Origin: Trebonia sp963836195
GTDB lineage: Bacteria; Actinomycetota; Actinomycetes; Streptosporangiales; Streptosporangiaceae
Direction: 5' to 3'
DNA: 64,000 nt
Assembly: GCA_963836195.1 (NCBI GenBank)
Contig: CAWIIX010000033.1
Location: 496,001-560,000 of the forward strand
Shown: positions 36,302 through 45,053 of the stretch, piece by piece
Layout: every line of letters begins with the position of its first letter
Numbering within the stretch: the stretch's first letter is position 1
Program-made: the position numbers and the translations under genes
The notes under the pieces: generated by a model
Database searches by the model: none
Seen by the model: the letters and a program-made list of their open reading frames with translations, nothing else
What the model was told of the DNA's origin: nothing

Positions 36302-37350
36302 CCGAGCCAACGGGCACCCAGCCAACCGGTGCGCAGCCAACCGGTGCGCAGCCAACCGGCGCGCAGCCATCGAGACCGCGCCATCCGAGCGACCTCGGCC
36401 TCACTCAGGCCCGCGCGCTCATCCAGCGCGCGGTCGACAAGGCCGAGCAGCTCGGGCTGCGCGGCGCGGTCGCCGTCGTCGGCGCGAGCGGCACCCTGCT
36501 CACCGCGTCCCGGATGGACGCGGGCGGCCCCGGCGGGATGACGCGAGCGCGGTCGAAGGCCTGGATCTCGGCCACCCAGCAGATCCCGAGCGCCGAGCAC
36601 CTGCACCGGATGACGACGATCGCCCCGCCGGTCGCGGCCGGGTTCGCGGCGGCCTCACCGGAGGCGCTGTTCCCCGGCGCCGGCGGCCTCCCCGTCAGGA
36701 ACGCCGACGGCGTGGTCGTGGCCGGCATCGCGGCCTCCGGCGCCACCGTGAGCCCGTTCTTCCCGCCCGACGTCGACCCGCGCGCGGTCAGCGCCGACGG
36801 CAGGCCCGCCAACCCGGAGGACCTGCTGATCGCCTACGCGCTCCAGATCGCCTACGAGGGGCAGCACGGGGACGACGGCAAGCGCTGGGAGCTGCGCTTC
36901 GGCGACCTGGTGATCGACCCGGCCGCCAGCCTGGGCATGGCCGCCGCGCCGCCGGCCAGCCGCCAGGCCGAGCTCGACTGGGCGCGAAGGCTGGCCGATA
37001 ACGTCATCAGCGAAGCAGCGGGCCGAGGCGTCACGATCGCGGTCGCGGTCGTCGACCGCGGCGGCGACCCGATCCAGCAGGACCTGATGGACGGCGGACC
37101 TGCCGCCGCGCCCGCGATCGCCCAGGCCGTCGCGGGGGCGGCGGCGCTGTTCGACTGCGAAAGCGGTGACCTGAGCCAGCGATTCGGGCCCGCGGAGGCC
37201 GTCGCGGCGCTGCTGACACCACCCGTCCTCGGCCTGCCCGGCGGGCTGCCGCTCCGCGACGACGGCCGCCTGGTGGCCGGCCTCGGCGTCGGCGGGGTCG
37301 ACCCCGAGATCTGCCGCGAGATCGCGCGCGCGGCCCTGGGCCGGTCGTGA
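36298..37350 (+). CDS. Tandem GlcG/HbpS (DUF336) protein
   Basis: 350 residues. The N-terminal ~25 residues are a PTGAQ repeat (12-15-nt tandem units). Two GlcG/HbpS-like domains follow: about 30-170 (LTQARALIQRAVDKAEQLGLRGAVAVVGASGTLLTASRMD...ARSKAWISATQQIPS...GLPVRNADGVVVAGIAASG) and about 205-345 (DWARRLADNVISEAAGRGVTIAVAVVDRGGDPIQQDLMDGG...GLPLRDDGRLVAGLGVGG). DUF336 proteins occur in glycolate, propanediol and aromatic catabolic operons, or bind haem. A two-domain fusion is uncommon. Overlaps both neighbours by four bases. Confidence 0.85.
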   Translation: MTEPTGTQPTGAQPTGAQPTGAQPSRPRHPSDLGLTQARALIQRAVDKAEQLGLRGAVAVVGASGTLLTASRMDAGGPGGMTRARSKAWISATQQIPSAEHLHRMTTIAPPVAAGFAAASPEALFPGAGGLPVRNADGVVVAGIAASGATVSPFFPPDVDPRAVSADGRPANPEDLLIAYALQIAYEGQHGDDGKRWELRFGDLVIDPAASLGMAAAPPASRQAELDWARRLADNVISEAAGRGVTIAVAVVDRGGDPIQQDLMDGGPAAAPAIAQAVAGAAALFDCESGDLSQRFGPAEAVAALLTPPVLGLPGGLPLRDDGRLVAGLGVGGVDPEICREIARAALGRS

Positions 37351-38279
37351 GCGGCGCCGACCCGCTCCGGGTGGCGGTTATCGGCTGCGGCGCGATCGGC
37401 AGCCTGTACGCGGCCCACCTCGCCCGCTCCCCGGAGGTCGAGGTCTGGGTCGTCGACCCCTGGGCCGCGCACATGGACGCGATCGCCCGCGACGGGCTCC
37501 GAGTCACCGGGCTGGCCGACTTCACCGCGACCGTGCACGCCACAACCGACGGGCGCGACCTCCCCGACTGCGACTTCGGCCTCGTCGCGACCAAGGCGCC
37601 GCACACCCGCGCGGCCGTCGCCGGCGCGTGCGAGGCCCTTGCCAACGCGGCCGTGGTCAGCCTGCAGAACGGCCTTGGCAACGAGGAGGTCATCGCCGAG
37701 CTGGTGCCGCGGGTCATCCGCGGCGCCATCATCACGGCCGGGGCCGTCATCGCGCCCGGCGTGGTCAGCTACGACGCCCCCGGCGACTCCTGGTTCGGCC
37801 CGTTCGAGCCCCGCCCGGCGGCGATGCAGGAGGTAGAGCGCCTCGCCCGGCTGCTCACCGACGGCGGCCTCACCACCTACGCGCTCGCCGACGCCCGGGG
37901 CCCGCAATGGACGAAAGTCGTTTTCAACTCCGCCACCAGCCCCCTGTCCGCGCTGACCGGCCTGACGGTCGGCCGCGTGTGCACCGACCCCGGGCTCCGC
38001 CCTCAGGTCAACGCCCTGATCGCGGAAGCCCTGGCGGTCTGCGACAAGGCCGGGATCGCGCTCACCCGCCACCCGCGCGAGGCCATCGCCGAGGCCATCG
38101 ACGAGGCCTACGACCACCAGCCGAGCATGCTCCAGGACGTGCACAAACGCCGGAAAACCGAGATCGACGCGCTCAACGGCGGGATCGCCGCCGAGGGCCG
38201 CCGGGTCGGTGTGCCCACGCCCCTCCACGACTGCATGGTCGCGCTGGTCAAGGGCCTGGAACGCTCCTGGAGCGAGTAA
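37347..38279 (+). CDS. Ketopantoate reductase (ApbA/PanE)-like 2-dehydropantoate 2-reductase
   Basis: 310 residues; GTGA coupling to the previous gene. N-terminal NADP-binding ICGAIGS-like motif (VAVIGCGAIGSLYAAHLARSP), conserved KAPHT and LQNGLGNEEVI. The C-terminal helical domain contains catalytic Lys in WTKVVFNSATSPLSALTGLTVGR and the PSMLQDVHKRRKTEIDALNGGI signature. As last gene of a catabolic operon it more likely reduces a pathway 2-oxoacid than makes pantothenate. Confidence 0.88.
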   Translation: MSGADPLRVAVIGCGAIGSLYAAHLARSPEVEVWVVDPWAAHMDAIARDGLRVTGLADFTATVHATTDGRDLPDCDFGLVATKAPHTRAAVAGACEALANAAVVSLQNGLGNEEVIAELVPRVIRGAIITAGAVIAPGVVSYDAPGDSWFGPFEPRPAAMQEVERLARLLTDGGLTTYALADARGPQWTKVVFNSATSPLSALTGLTVGRVCTDPGLRPQVNALIAEALAVCDKAGIALTRHPREAIAEAIDEAYDHQPSMLQDVHKRRKTEIDALNGGIAAEGRRVGVPTPLHDCMVALVKGLERSWSE

Positions 38280-38369
38280 GCCAGCCAACCGCGGCAGCCC
38301 AGCCGGTGCCGCCAATTCGTGACATCTCAGGGGTGGACAACCGGGGTCACGACTCGTAACTTGAATTTA

Positions 38370-38386
38370 ATGAAAGCGACTTTCAT
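38370..38386. promoter_or_regulatory. IclR-regulon palindrome 3 with promoter (ABC importer operon)
   Basis: ATGAAAGCGACTTTCAT, one mismatch from a perfect palindrome, within the 17-base spacer between TTGAAT (38361-38366) and CATAGT (38384-38389). A half-site GTGAAAGTTA follows at 38390. The first importer gene starts at 38409. Confidence 0.8.
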
Positions 38387-38408
38387 AGTGTGAAAGTTAA
38401 GGAGCACC

Positions 38409-39230
38409 GTGAGCGAACCGCGCGCACCAGAACCAGAGCCAGGATCGGGACCAGAGCCGGTCAGCAGGCGGCCCAGGCAGCCACTGCTTGACGTCGCCGG
38501 GTTGCGCGTGACCTACGGGGGCGTCGTCGCCGTCTCCGACGTCGACCTGCAGATCACCGAGGGCACGATCTTCGGGCTCATCGGGCCGAACGGCGCGGGC
38601 AAGACCTCCATGGTCGACGCGCTCACCGGCTACACCAGGCAGGCGGCCGGGCGGATCGTCTTCGACGGCCGGGACATCGGGGCGCTCCGCCCGTACCGGC
38701 GGGCCCGGCTGGGCCTGGCCCGGACGTTCCAGTCGGTCGAGCTCTTCGACGACCTCACGGTCGAGGAGAACCTGCTGGTGGCCAGCGAGCACGTGACCGT
38801 CGGCTCGACCCTCCGCGACCTGTTCCTGCCCCGGCGCCCGGTGGACCGGTCCAGCGTCGACTGGGCCATCGAGGTCTGCGGCCTGCACGACGTCGCCGCC
38901 CGCTACCCCGGGCAGATCTCGCTCGGCAACCGCAAGCTCGTCGGCATCGGCCGGGCGCTCGCCCGGCGTCCCCGGCTGGTGCTGCTCGACGAGCCCGCGG
39001 CCGGCCTCGACACCGACGAGAGCCAGGAGCTGGGCGAGCGGCTGCGGGCCCTGCCGGCCGAGCACGGGGTCACGATCTTCCTCATCGACCACGACATGGG
39101 CCTGGTCCTGTCCGTCTGCGATCAGCTCATGGTCCTCGACTTCGGACGCCGGATCGCGGCCGGGACCCCGGCCGAGATCCGCGACGATCCCCGCGTGATC
39201 GAGGCCTACCTGGGAGGGCACCGTGTCTAG
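38409..39230 (+). CDS. Branched-chain amino-acid-type ABC importer ATPase (LivG-like)
   Basis: 273 residues, GTG start after AAGGAG. Walker A GPNGAGKTS (about 62), Q-loop FQSVELFDDLTVEENLL, a degenerate signature ISLGNRKLVGIGRAL, Walker B LVLLDEPAAGLD and the LivG C-terminus GTPAEIRDDPRVIEAYLG. A Pro/Glu-rich 20-residue N-terminal extension is unusual. Overlaps livF by 8 bases. Confidence 0.93.
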   Translation: MSEPRAPEPEPGSGPEPVSRRPRQPLLDVAGLRVTYGGVVAVSDVDLQITEGTIFGLIGPNGAGKTSMVDALTGYTRQAAGRIVFDGRDIGALRPYRRARLGLARTFQSVELFDDLTVEENLLVASEHVTVGSTLRDLFLPRRPVDRSSVDWAIEVCGLHDVAARYPGQISLGNRKLVGIGRALARRPRLVLLDEPAAGLDTDESQELGERLRALPAEHGVTIFLIDHDMGLVLSVCDQLMVLDFGRRIAAGTPAEIRDDPRVIEAYLGGHRV

Positions 39231-40032
39231 CGACAAACCCGCGTCGAGCGACAAAACCGTGTCTAGCGACAAACCCGCGTCGAGCGACGAAACCGCCGGC
39301 CCCGGCCAGACCCTGGTCGTCACGAACCTGTTCGCCGGCTACCGGGGCATCCCGGTCGTCCGCGAGCTCAGCCTCCAGGTCCGCCCGGGCGAGGTGGTGG
39401 CCCTGCTCGGCCCCAACGGGGCGGGCAAGACCACGACGCTGGAGACGATCGCGGGCCTGCACCGCCCGATCAACGGCACGGTCGAGCTGTCCGGCCACAG
39501 CGTCGGCGGAAAGCCCGCGCACGCCCTCGCCCGCACCGGGCTCGCCCTCGTCCCCGAGGGCCGGGCGCTGTTCCCCGGCCTCACCGTCCGCGAGCACCTG
39601 CGGCTGGCGGGCGGGCGCCGGCTGGCGGGCGGCCGCGGCGCCACCGCCCGCGAGGACGAGCTGCTGGCGATGCTCCCCGAGCTCCGCAAGTGCCTCAACC
39701 GCAAGGCCGGCCTGCTGTCCGGCGGCGAGCAGCAGATGCTGGCGGTCGGCCGCGCCCTCGTCACCCGGCCGGGCCTGCTGCTGGTCGACGAGATGAGCCT
39801 CGGCCTCGCCCCGGTGATCGTCGAGCGGCTGCTGCCGATCCTGCGCCGGGTGGCGACCGAATTCGGCACCAGCGTGCTCTTCGTCGAGCAGCACGTCGCG
39901 CTGGCGCTGGAGATCTCCGATCGCGCCTACATCCTCACCCACGGCCGGATCAGCCTCGAGGGCAGCGCCGCCGAGCTCAGCCAGCGGCAGGACCTGCTGG
40001 CCGCGAGCTACCTCGGCGAGACCGCCGCCTGA
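39223..40032 (+). CDS. Branched-chain amino-acid-type ABC importer ATPase (LivF-like)
   Basis: 269 residues. The N-terminus is a Ser/Asp/Lys-rich repeat (SSDKPASSDKTV twice, a 42-nt duplication) before the LivF core starts at about residue 29 (LVVTNLFAGYRGIPVVRELS). Walker A GPNGAGKTT, ARTGLALVPEGRALFPGLTVREHL, signature LSGGEQQML, Walker B LLLVDEMSLGLAP. An LAGGRRLAGG insertion appears near 125. GTG 39223 has GGAGGG upstream. Confidence 0.93.
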   Translation: MSSDKPASSDKTVSSDKPASSDETAGPGQTLVVTNLFAGYRGIPVVRELSLQVRPGEVVALLGPNGAGKTTTLETIAGLHRPINGTVELSGHSVGGKPAHALARTGLALVPEGRALFPGLTVREHLRLAGGRRLAGGRGATAREDELLAMLPELRKCLNRKAGLLSGGEQQMLAVGRALVTRPGLLLVDEMSLGLAPVIVERLLPILRRVATEFGTSVLFVEQHVALALEISDRAYILTHGRISLEGSAAELSQRQDLLAASYLGETAA

Positions 40033-40097
40033 CCCGGCGCCAACCAGCAACGACCAGCGACAACAAAACGAGATAACGAGTGAGGGAAGAGATACGC

Positions 40098-41414
40098 ATG
40101 AAGCACCTCAGACCGATTGGCGCGGCCGCCATCGCCGTGCTCGCGCTCACCGCCGCCGGCTGCAGCTCAAGCAGCTCAAGCGGTTCAACCAGCCCAAGCA
40201 CCCCCGGCAGCGCCAGCGCCCCCGCCAGCGCCGCGTCAACCGGCGCGACCGGCAGCGCCACCGCCGCCGCGGCCGGCTCCGGGTTCGGCACCCCGCACAA
40301 GGCGACCGGCACCCCCTACGTGTTCGGCATGATCAACGACGAGACCGGCGCGGTCACCTTCCCCGAGGCGCGCCAGGGGTCGATCGCCGCCGTCGACTAC
40401 GTCAACAACTACCTCGACGGCATCAACGGGCACCCGATCCAGATCGACAGCTGCATCGGCGACGGCACCCCGGCCACCGCCGCCCGCTGCGCGAACCAGC
40501 TGGTGGCCGACCACCCGATCGCGATCCTGGGCGCGGCCGACGTCGGCGCGCCCGCCTCCATCCCCATCTACGCCCACGCCAACCTGGCCTACCTGGGCGG
40601 CATCCCGTTCACCCCGGTGCCGGAGACCGCCGCCAACTCGATCCAGTTCTGGTCGGTCAGCGTCGGCGACAACGCCGCCGCCGCCGTCTACGCGGGCAAG
40701 AAGCTCGGCGTCACCAGCGTCGCCATCATCTACTTCAGCAACGCCCAGGGCGAGTCGATCCTGCCGCAGATCACCCCGACGCTGAAGGCGGCCGGCGTCA
40801 CCAAGGTCACCGACGTCCCGCTGTCGCCGACTTCGCCCGACCCGAGCCCGCAGGCCGCGCTGGTCGAGGGCAGCGGCGCCCAGCTCGCCTACGTCGACGT
40901 CCCCAACGGCTGCGGCAACGTGCTCAAGGCGCTCAAGTCGGTCGGCTACAGCGGCAAGATCATGGGCATCGACCCGTGCGGCGCGCCGCCGGTGATCACC
41001 GCCGCCGCGGGCGGCGCCAACGGCATGTACATCGCCTCGCCGTTCCAGCTGCAGAGCGGCGGCAGCGCCCAGGCGCAGCTGTTCATGGCGGCGATGAAGC
41101 AGTACGCCGCGCCGGGCACGCTGGTCGACTCGATCTCCACGGCCGGCTTCGCCACCGTCATGAACGTCCAGCAGGTGCTGGCCACGATCAAGGGCACCCC
41201 GACGACGGCCGAGATCCTGGCCGCGTTCAAGACCGGCACTCACAGCAACTTCCTGTCGCACCCCTACACCTGCAACGGCCAGGCGCTCAAGGGCGCCACC
41301 GCCATCTGCAACGACAACTACCTGATGAACCAGATCGAGAACGGCGCCCTCACGCAGCCGTCGTCGACCGACTGGACCACCTCCAAGGGCTACTTCCCCG
41401 GCATCAGCGGCTGA
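40098..41414 (+). CDS. ABC importer substrate-binding lipoprotein (LivJ-like)
   Basis: 438 residues from ATG 40098 (SD GGGAAGAGA). Lipoprotein signal LAVLALTAAGC with the Cys about residue 21, then a Ser/Thr/Ala linker to ~70. Type I periplasmic-binding fold: VFGMINDETGAVTFPEARQGSIAAVDYVNNYLDGINGHPIQ, GAADVGAPASIPIYAHANLAYLG, and the C-terminal STAGFATVMNVQQVLATIKG. Four cysteines in the mature part could form disulfides. It captures the substrate outside the membrane; ligand unknown. Confidence 0.92.
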   Translation: MKHLRPIGAAAIAVLALTAAGCSSSSSSGSTSPSTPGSASAPASAASTGATGSATAAAAGSGFGTPHKATGTPYVFGMINDETGAVTFPEARQGSIAAVDYVNNYLDGINGHPIQIDSCIGDGTPATAARCANQLVADHPIAILGAADVGAPASIPIYAHANLAYLGGIPFTPVPETAANSIQFWSVSVGDNAAAAVYAGKKLGVTSVAIIYFSNAQGESILPQITPTLKAAGVTKVTDVPLSPTSPDPSPQAALVEGSGAQLAYVDVPNGCGNVLKALKSVGYSGKIMGIDPCGAPPVITAAAGGANGMYIASPFQLQSGGSAQAQLFMAAMKQYAAPGTLVDSISTAGFATVMNVQQVLATIKGTPTTAEILAAFKTGTHSNFLSHPYTCNGQALKGATAICNDNYLMNQIENGALTQPSSTDWTTSKGYFPGISG

Positions 41415-41487
41415 TGATCGCGCCGCCGCCCGCGTTCCGGGCGGCGGCGCCCCCGTACGTCCCACCACGAGACCTGAACGAGACGCC

Positions 41488-43845
41488 ATGTCCAGCTACC
41501 TGCTCTTCCTGATCCTCGGCCTCGGCTCGGGGGCGACCTACGCCATCCTCGGCCAGGGACTCGTCCTCAAGTACCGCAGCGCTGGCGTGGTCGACTTCGC
41601 GCACGGCGCGGTGGCGATGTTCATCGCCTACGTCTTCGTCAACCTCCGCAGCTTCGGCGAGCTCGAGCTGCCGCTGGTGCTGCTGCCGCACCAGATCTCG
41701 CTCAACGGCGGCACCGGGCTCAGCACCGGGCTCGCCGTCGTCATCTCGCTGGTCTACGCGGCGGTCCTCGGGCTGCTGCTGTACGTGATCGTCTACCGGC
41801 CGCTGCAGAGCGCCTCCCCGCTCACCCGGGTCTGCGCGTCGGTCGGCGTCATGCTCACCCTGCAGGCGATCGCGGTGCTCAACTACAGCACCGAGCCGGT
41901 CACCACCAACCCGATCTTCCCCAGCTCCGGGCTGTCGCTGGCCGGGATCACGTTCCCCGAGGACCGGCTGTACTTCACCGGCCTGGTGGTGGTGATCTCG
42001 GTCGCGCTCGCGCTCGTCTACCGGTACACCCGGTTCGGCCTCGCCACCCGGGCGGGGGCCGAGAACGACAAGGGCGCCGCGCTGACCGGCATCTCCGCCA
42101 CCCGCATCGCCGGGCAGAACTGGGTCATCGCGACCGTGCTGGCGGGGGTGGCGGGCATCCTCATCGCCCCGATCTCCAGCCTCGACCCGACCTCCTACAC
42201 GCTGTTCGTGGTGCCCGCCCTGGCGGCCGCGCTGATCGGCCGGATCCAGTCGTTCTGGGTCACCGCGCTGGCGGGCCTGCTGATCGGCTGCGCCCAGTCC
42301 GAGATCGACAAGCTCGTCTCGGTCTTCGCCTGGCTGCCGCAGCAGGGGCTGCCGGACTCGCTCCCGTTCGTCGTCATCATCGTGGTGATGGCGGTGCGGG
42401 CCCGCTCGGTGCTCGCCCGCGGCGGCGAGACGGCCGACCGCAACCCCTCGGTCGGCCTGCCCCGCGCCCCGCTCCGGACCGCCGCCGTCTGCTTCGTGAT
42501 CGGCCTGATCCTGCTGCTCACGCTGGACAACGTCCTGCGATTCGCGTTCATCTCCTCGCTCACCGTCACCGCGGTCGCGTTGTCGGTCGTGGTGCTGACC
42601 GGCTACGTCGGCCAGGTCTCGCTCGCCCAGATGTCGCTGGCGGGCATCGGCGGCTTCATGCTCGGGCACATCTCGGCCGACTGGGGTATCGGCTTCCCCT
42701 GGTCGCTGATCCTGGCCGGGCTCTGCGCGGTCCCGGTCGGACTGGTCATTGGCCTGCCCGCGCTCCGGCTGCGGGGCGTGAACCTGGCCGTGGTCACGCT
42801 CGGCTTCGCCTCCGCCCTCGACGCGGTGCTGTTCACGGTCGAGAGCTTCACCGGCGGTACCGGCGGCCTGCCCATCCCGCAACCGAAGCTCCCCGGCCTG
42901 AACCTGGCGATCAGCTCCGGCAGCGCCACCAGCCGGGTCGTCTTCGGCGTGCTCGTGCTCGTCGTCGTCACCCTCCTCGGGCTGCTGGTGGCCCGGCTGC
43001 GGCTCGGCCCGACCGGGCGGATGCTGCTGGCGATCAGGTCCAACGAGCGCGCCGCGGGCTCGGTCGGCATCAACGTCGCCCAGGGCAAGCTGCTCGCGTT
43101 CGGGTTGGCCGCGTTCATCGCCGGCATCGGCGGCGCGCTCACCGGCTACATGCAGGGCGAGCTGACGGCCGACAGCTTCGCCGCGTTCACCTCGATCGGG
43201 CTGCTCGCGATCGTGTTCGTGGCCGGCGTCGGCCGGATCGCCGGCGCGGTCGTCGCCGGCATCATGTTCTCCGCCGCCGGCCTCTTCGTCACCTTCCTCA
43301 ACCTGCACCTCAACATCGGCAGCTACCAGGCGATCGTGGCCGGCCTCGCGCTGGTGCTGACCGCCGTCCAGAACCCGGACGGCATCACCGGCACCTCGAC
43401 CGGCAAGGGCCCGGCCGTCGCCCTCGCCCGCCTCCACGACCGCGCCACCGCCGCCCTCGGCAAGCGGCTCACCGACCGCCCGCCGCCCGCCGCCCCCTCG
43501 CCCGCCGCCCCGCCCGCCGCCGCCCCCTCGCCCGCCGCCCCGGCCGCCGCCGCCCCCTCGCCCGCCGCCCCGGCCGCCGCCGCCCCCTCGCCCGCCGCCC
43601 CGGCCGCCGCCGCCCCCTCGCCCGCCGCCCCGCCCGCCGCCCCCTCGCCGCCGCCCCCTCGGCCGCCCCCTCGACCGCCCCCTCGGCCGATGCCCCAGCG
43701 GCACCAAGTGCGCGTTTGGGCCGGCAAGAGTGAGCCCAAACACGCACTTGGCACAGTGATGGGCCGGGAGGGGGTCGCCACGCGTGCCCGGCATCGTGGC
43801 TCGGGGGAGGGGAACTGTGCGGCCGTTCGAAGTCAAAGTCTTTGA
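41488..43845 (+). CDS. Fused LivH-LivM ABC importer permease with repetitive C-terminal tail
   Basis: 785 residues. LivH-like half about 1-300 (LGLGSGATYAILGQGLVLKYRSAGVVDFAHGAVAMF, ... GISATRIAGQNWVIATVLAGVAGIL). LivM-like half about 330-640 (LTGYVGQVSLAQMSLAGIGGFMLG, LRGVNLAVVTLGFASALDAVLF, AIRSNERAAGSVGINVAQGKLLAFGLAAFIAGIGGALTGY). Both permeases of the importer are thus in one chain. After 650 the frame runs through 30-nt Ala/Pro repeats (43501-43640) and then through the 48-bp hairpin and copy B of the GGTCCGTTCG element. The last ~100 residues are therefore probably not conserved. Confidence 0.9.
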   Translation: MSSYLLFLILGLGSGATYAILGQGLVLKYRSAGVVDFAHGAVAMFIAYVFVNLRSFGELELPLVLLPHQISLNGGTGLSTGLAVVISLVYAAVLGLLLYVIVYRPLQSASPLTRVCASVGVMLTLQAIAVLNYSTEPVTTNPIFPSSGLSLAGITFPEDRLYFTGLVVVISVALALVYRYTRFGLATRAGAENDKGAALTGISATRIAGQNWVIATVLAGVAGILIAPISSLDPTSYTLFVVPALAAALIGRIQSFWVTALAGLLIGCAQSEIDKLVSVFAWLPQQGLPDSLPFVVIIVVMAVRARSVLARGGETADRNPSVGLPRAPLRTAAVCFVIGLILLLTLDNVLRFAFISSLTVTAVALSVVVLTGYVGQVSLAQMSLAGIGGFMLGHISADWGIGFPWSLILAGLCAVPVGLVIGLPALRLRGVNLAVVTLGFASALDAVLFTVESFTGGTGGLPIPQPKLPGLNLAISSGSATSRVVFGVLVLVVVTLLGLLVARLRLGPTGRMLLAIRSNERAAGSVGINVAQGKLLAFGLAAFIAGIGGALTGYMQGELTADSFAAFTSIGLLAIVFVAGVGRIAGAVVAGIMFSAAGLFVTFLNLHLNIGSYQAIVAGLALVLTAVQNPDGITGTSTGKGPAVALARLHDRATAALGKRLTDRPPPAAPSPAAPPAAAPSPAAPAAAAPSPAAPAAAAPSPAAPAAAAPSPAAPPAAPSPPPPRPPPRPPPRPMPQRHQVRVWAGKSEPKHALGTVMGREGVATRARHRGSGEGNCAAVRSQSL
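43704..43751. repeat. 48-bp REP-like hairpin, copy 2
   Basis: Same architecture and the same 12-base loop (CGGCAAGAGTGA) as 3937-3984. The arms differ at a few bases (CCAAGTGCGCGTTTGGGC with GCCCAAACACGCACTTGG). Located inside the 3' end of the permease ORF. Confidence 0.85.
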
Positions 43846-43861
43846 TTTTCCCGAACGGACC
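43823..43861. repeat. Dispersed GGTCCGTTCG element, copy B (complete hairpin)
   Basis: Outer arms CCGTTCG (43823-43829) and CGAACGG (43852-43858), inner arms TCAAA and TTTGA around GTC. It overlaps the permease stop at 43845 and lies ~110 bases before the next gene. The most complete of the three copies and most consistent with a terminator. Confidence 0.7.
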
Positions 43862-43958
43862 CTGCATGACTCCCTCCCGCCCATGACCCGCCACCCCACG
43901 CCGGCCGCCGTGCGTGATAGTTAGTTCCTAACACCGGCCGAGCGAAGGACGTGATGTC

Positions 43959-44924
43959 ATGCGGGCGATAGTCGTCAACGAGACCGGCGGGCCCGAGGTC
44001 CTCGTGCACGCCGAGGAGCACCCCGACCCGGAGCCAGGCCCCGGCCAGGTCGTGGTCGAGGCCGCCGCGGCCGGAGTCAACTTCATCGACATCTACCGGC
44101 GCTCCGGCGTGTACAAGCAGCCGCTGCCGTACGTGCCCGGCAGCGAGGGGGCCGGCACCGTCGTCGCGGTGGGGGAGGGCGTCACCGACGTCGCGGTGGG
44201 CGACCGGGTGGCGTGGCACGACGCCGCCGGCAGCTACGCCGAGCGGGTCGTGGTCGACGCGGCGATGACCGTCCCGGTGCCCGTCGGCACCGACCTGACC
44301 GCCGCCGCCGCGGTCATGCTGCAGGGCATGACCGCGCACTACCTGTGCCGCTCGACCTTCGAGGTCAAGCCGGGGACGGTCGCGGTCGTGCACGCGGCCG
44401 CGGGCGGGGTCGGCCTTTTGCTGACCCAGATGATCAAGACGCTCGGCGGCACCGTGATCGCCACCACCTCGGGCGGGCCCAAGGCCGAGCTGGCCGAGCA
44501 GGCCGGCGCCGACTACGTGACCGGCTACGGCGAGTTCGGGGCGGTGGTCGACCGGGTCACCAACGGCCGCGGCGCCGACGTCGTCTACGACGGCGTGGGC
44601 AAGGACACCTTCGACGCCAGCCTGGGCGCGCTCCGCCCGCGCGGCCTGATGGCGCTGTACGGCGGGTCGAGCGGCCAGGTCCCGCCGTTCGACCCGCAGC
44701 GGCTGAACAGCGGCGGCTCCCTGTTCCTTACCCGCCCCACGCTGGCCGACTACACCGCCGACCGGGCCGAGTTGCTGTGGCGGGCGGGCGACGTGCTCAG
44801 CGCGGTCGCCAGCGGGCAGCTCAACGTCCGCATCGGCCTCGAATACTCCCTGGCCCACGCCCCGCAGGCGCACGAGGACCTGGCCGCCCGGCGCACCACC
44901 GGGAAGCTGATTCTGATCCCGTGA
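43959..44924 (+). CDS. NADPH:quinone oxidoreductase (zinc-free MDR family)
   Basis: 321 residues. GroES-like half includes AAAGVNFIDIYRRSGVYKQPLPYVPGSEGAGTVVAVGEGV. The cofactor half has AAAVMLQGMTAHYL, HAAAGGVGLLLTQMIKTLG and YDGVGKDTFDASLGALRPRGLMALYGGSSG. No zinc ligands, which fits QOR. Reduces quinones with NADPH. Separate from the ABC cluster by the repeats, so probably an independent gene. Confidence 0.93.
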   Translation: MRAIVVNETGGPEVLVHAEEHPDPEPGPGQVVVEAAAAGVNFIDIYRRSGVYKQPLPYVPGSEGAGTVVAVGEGVTDVAVGDRVAWHDAAGSYAERVVVDAAMTVPVPVGTDLTAAAAVMLQGMTAHYLCRSTFEVKPGTVAVVHAAAGGVGLLLTQMIKTLGGTVIATTSGGPKAELAEQAGADYVTGYGEFGAVVDRVTNGRGADVVYDGVGKDTFDASLGALRPRGLMALYGGSSGQVPPFDPQRLNSGGSLFLTRPTLADYTADRAELLWRAGDVLSAVASGQLNVRIGLEYSLAHAPQAHEDLAARRTTGKLILIP

Positions 44925-45053
44925 AACCCGTCCGGTCCCCGCCCGGCCATGACACGCGTGTCGGTTATCTCAGCGCACTGGCACGACCGCGCCGACTACG
45001 CACCACTAGTATCGGGTAATCCAGCTGGAAAGCCGCATCAAGGGGAGCGTGCC

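Noticed and set aside
41404..43899. 831-residue minus-strand ORF, Gly/Arg/Asp-rich
   Set aside because: Antisense of the LivHM permease; low-complexity and without start context.
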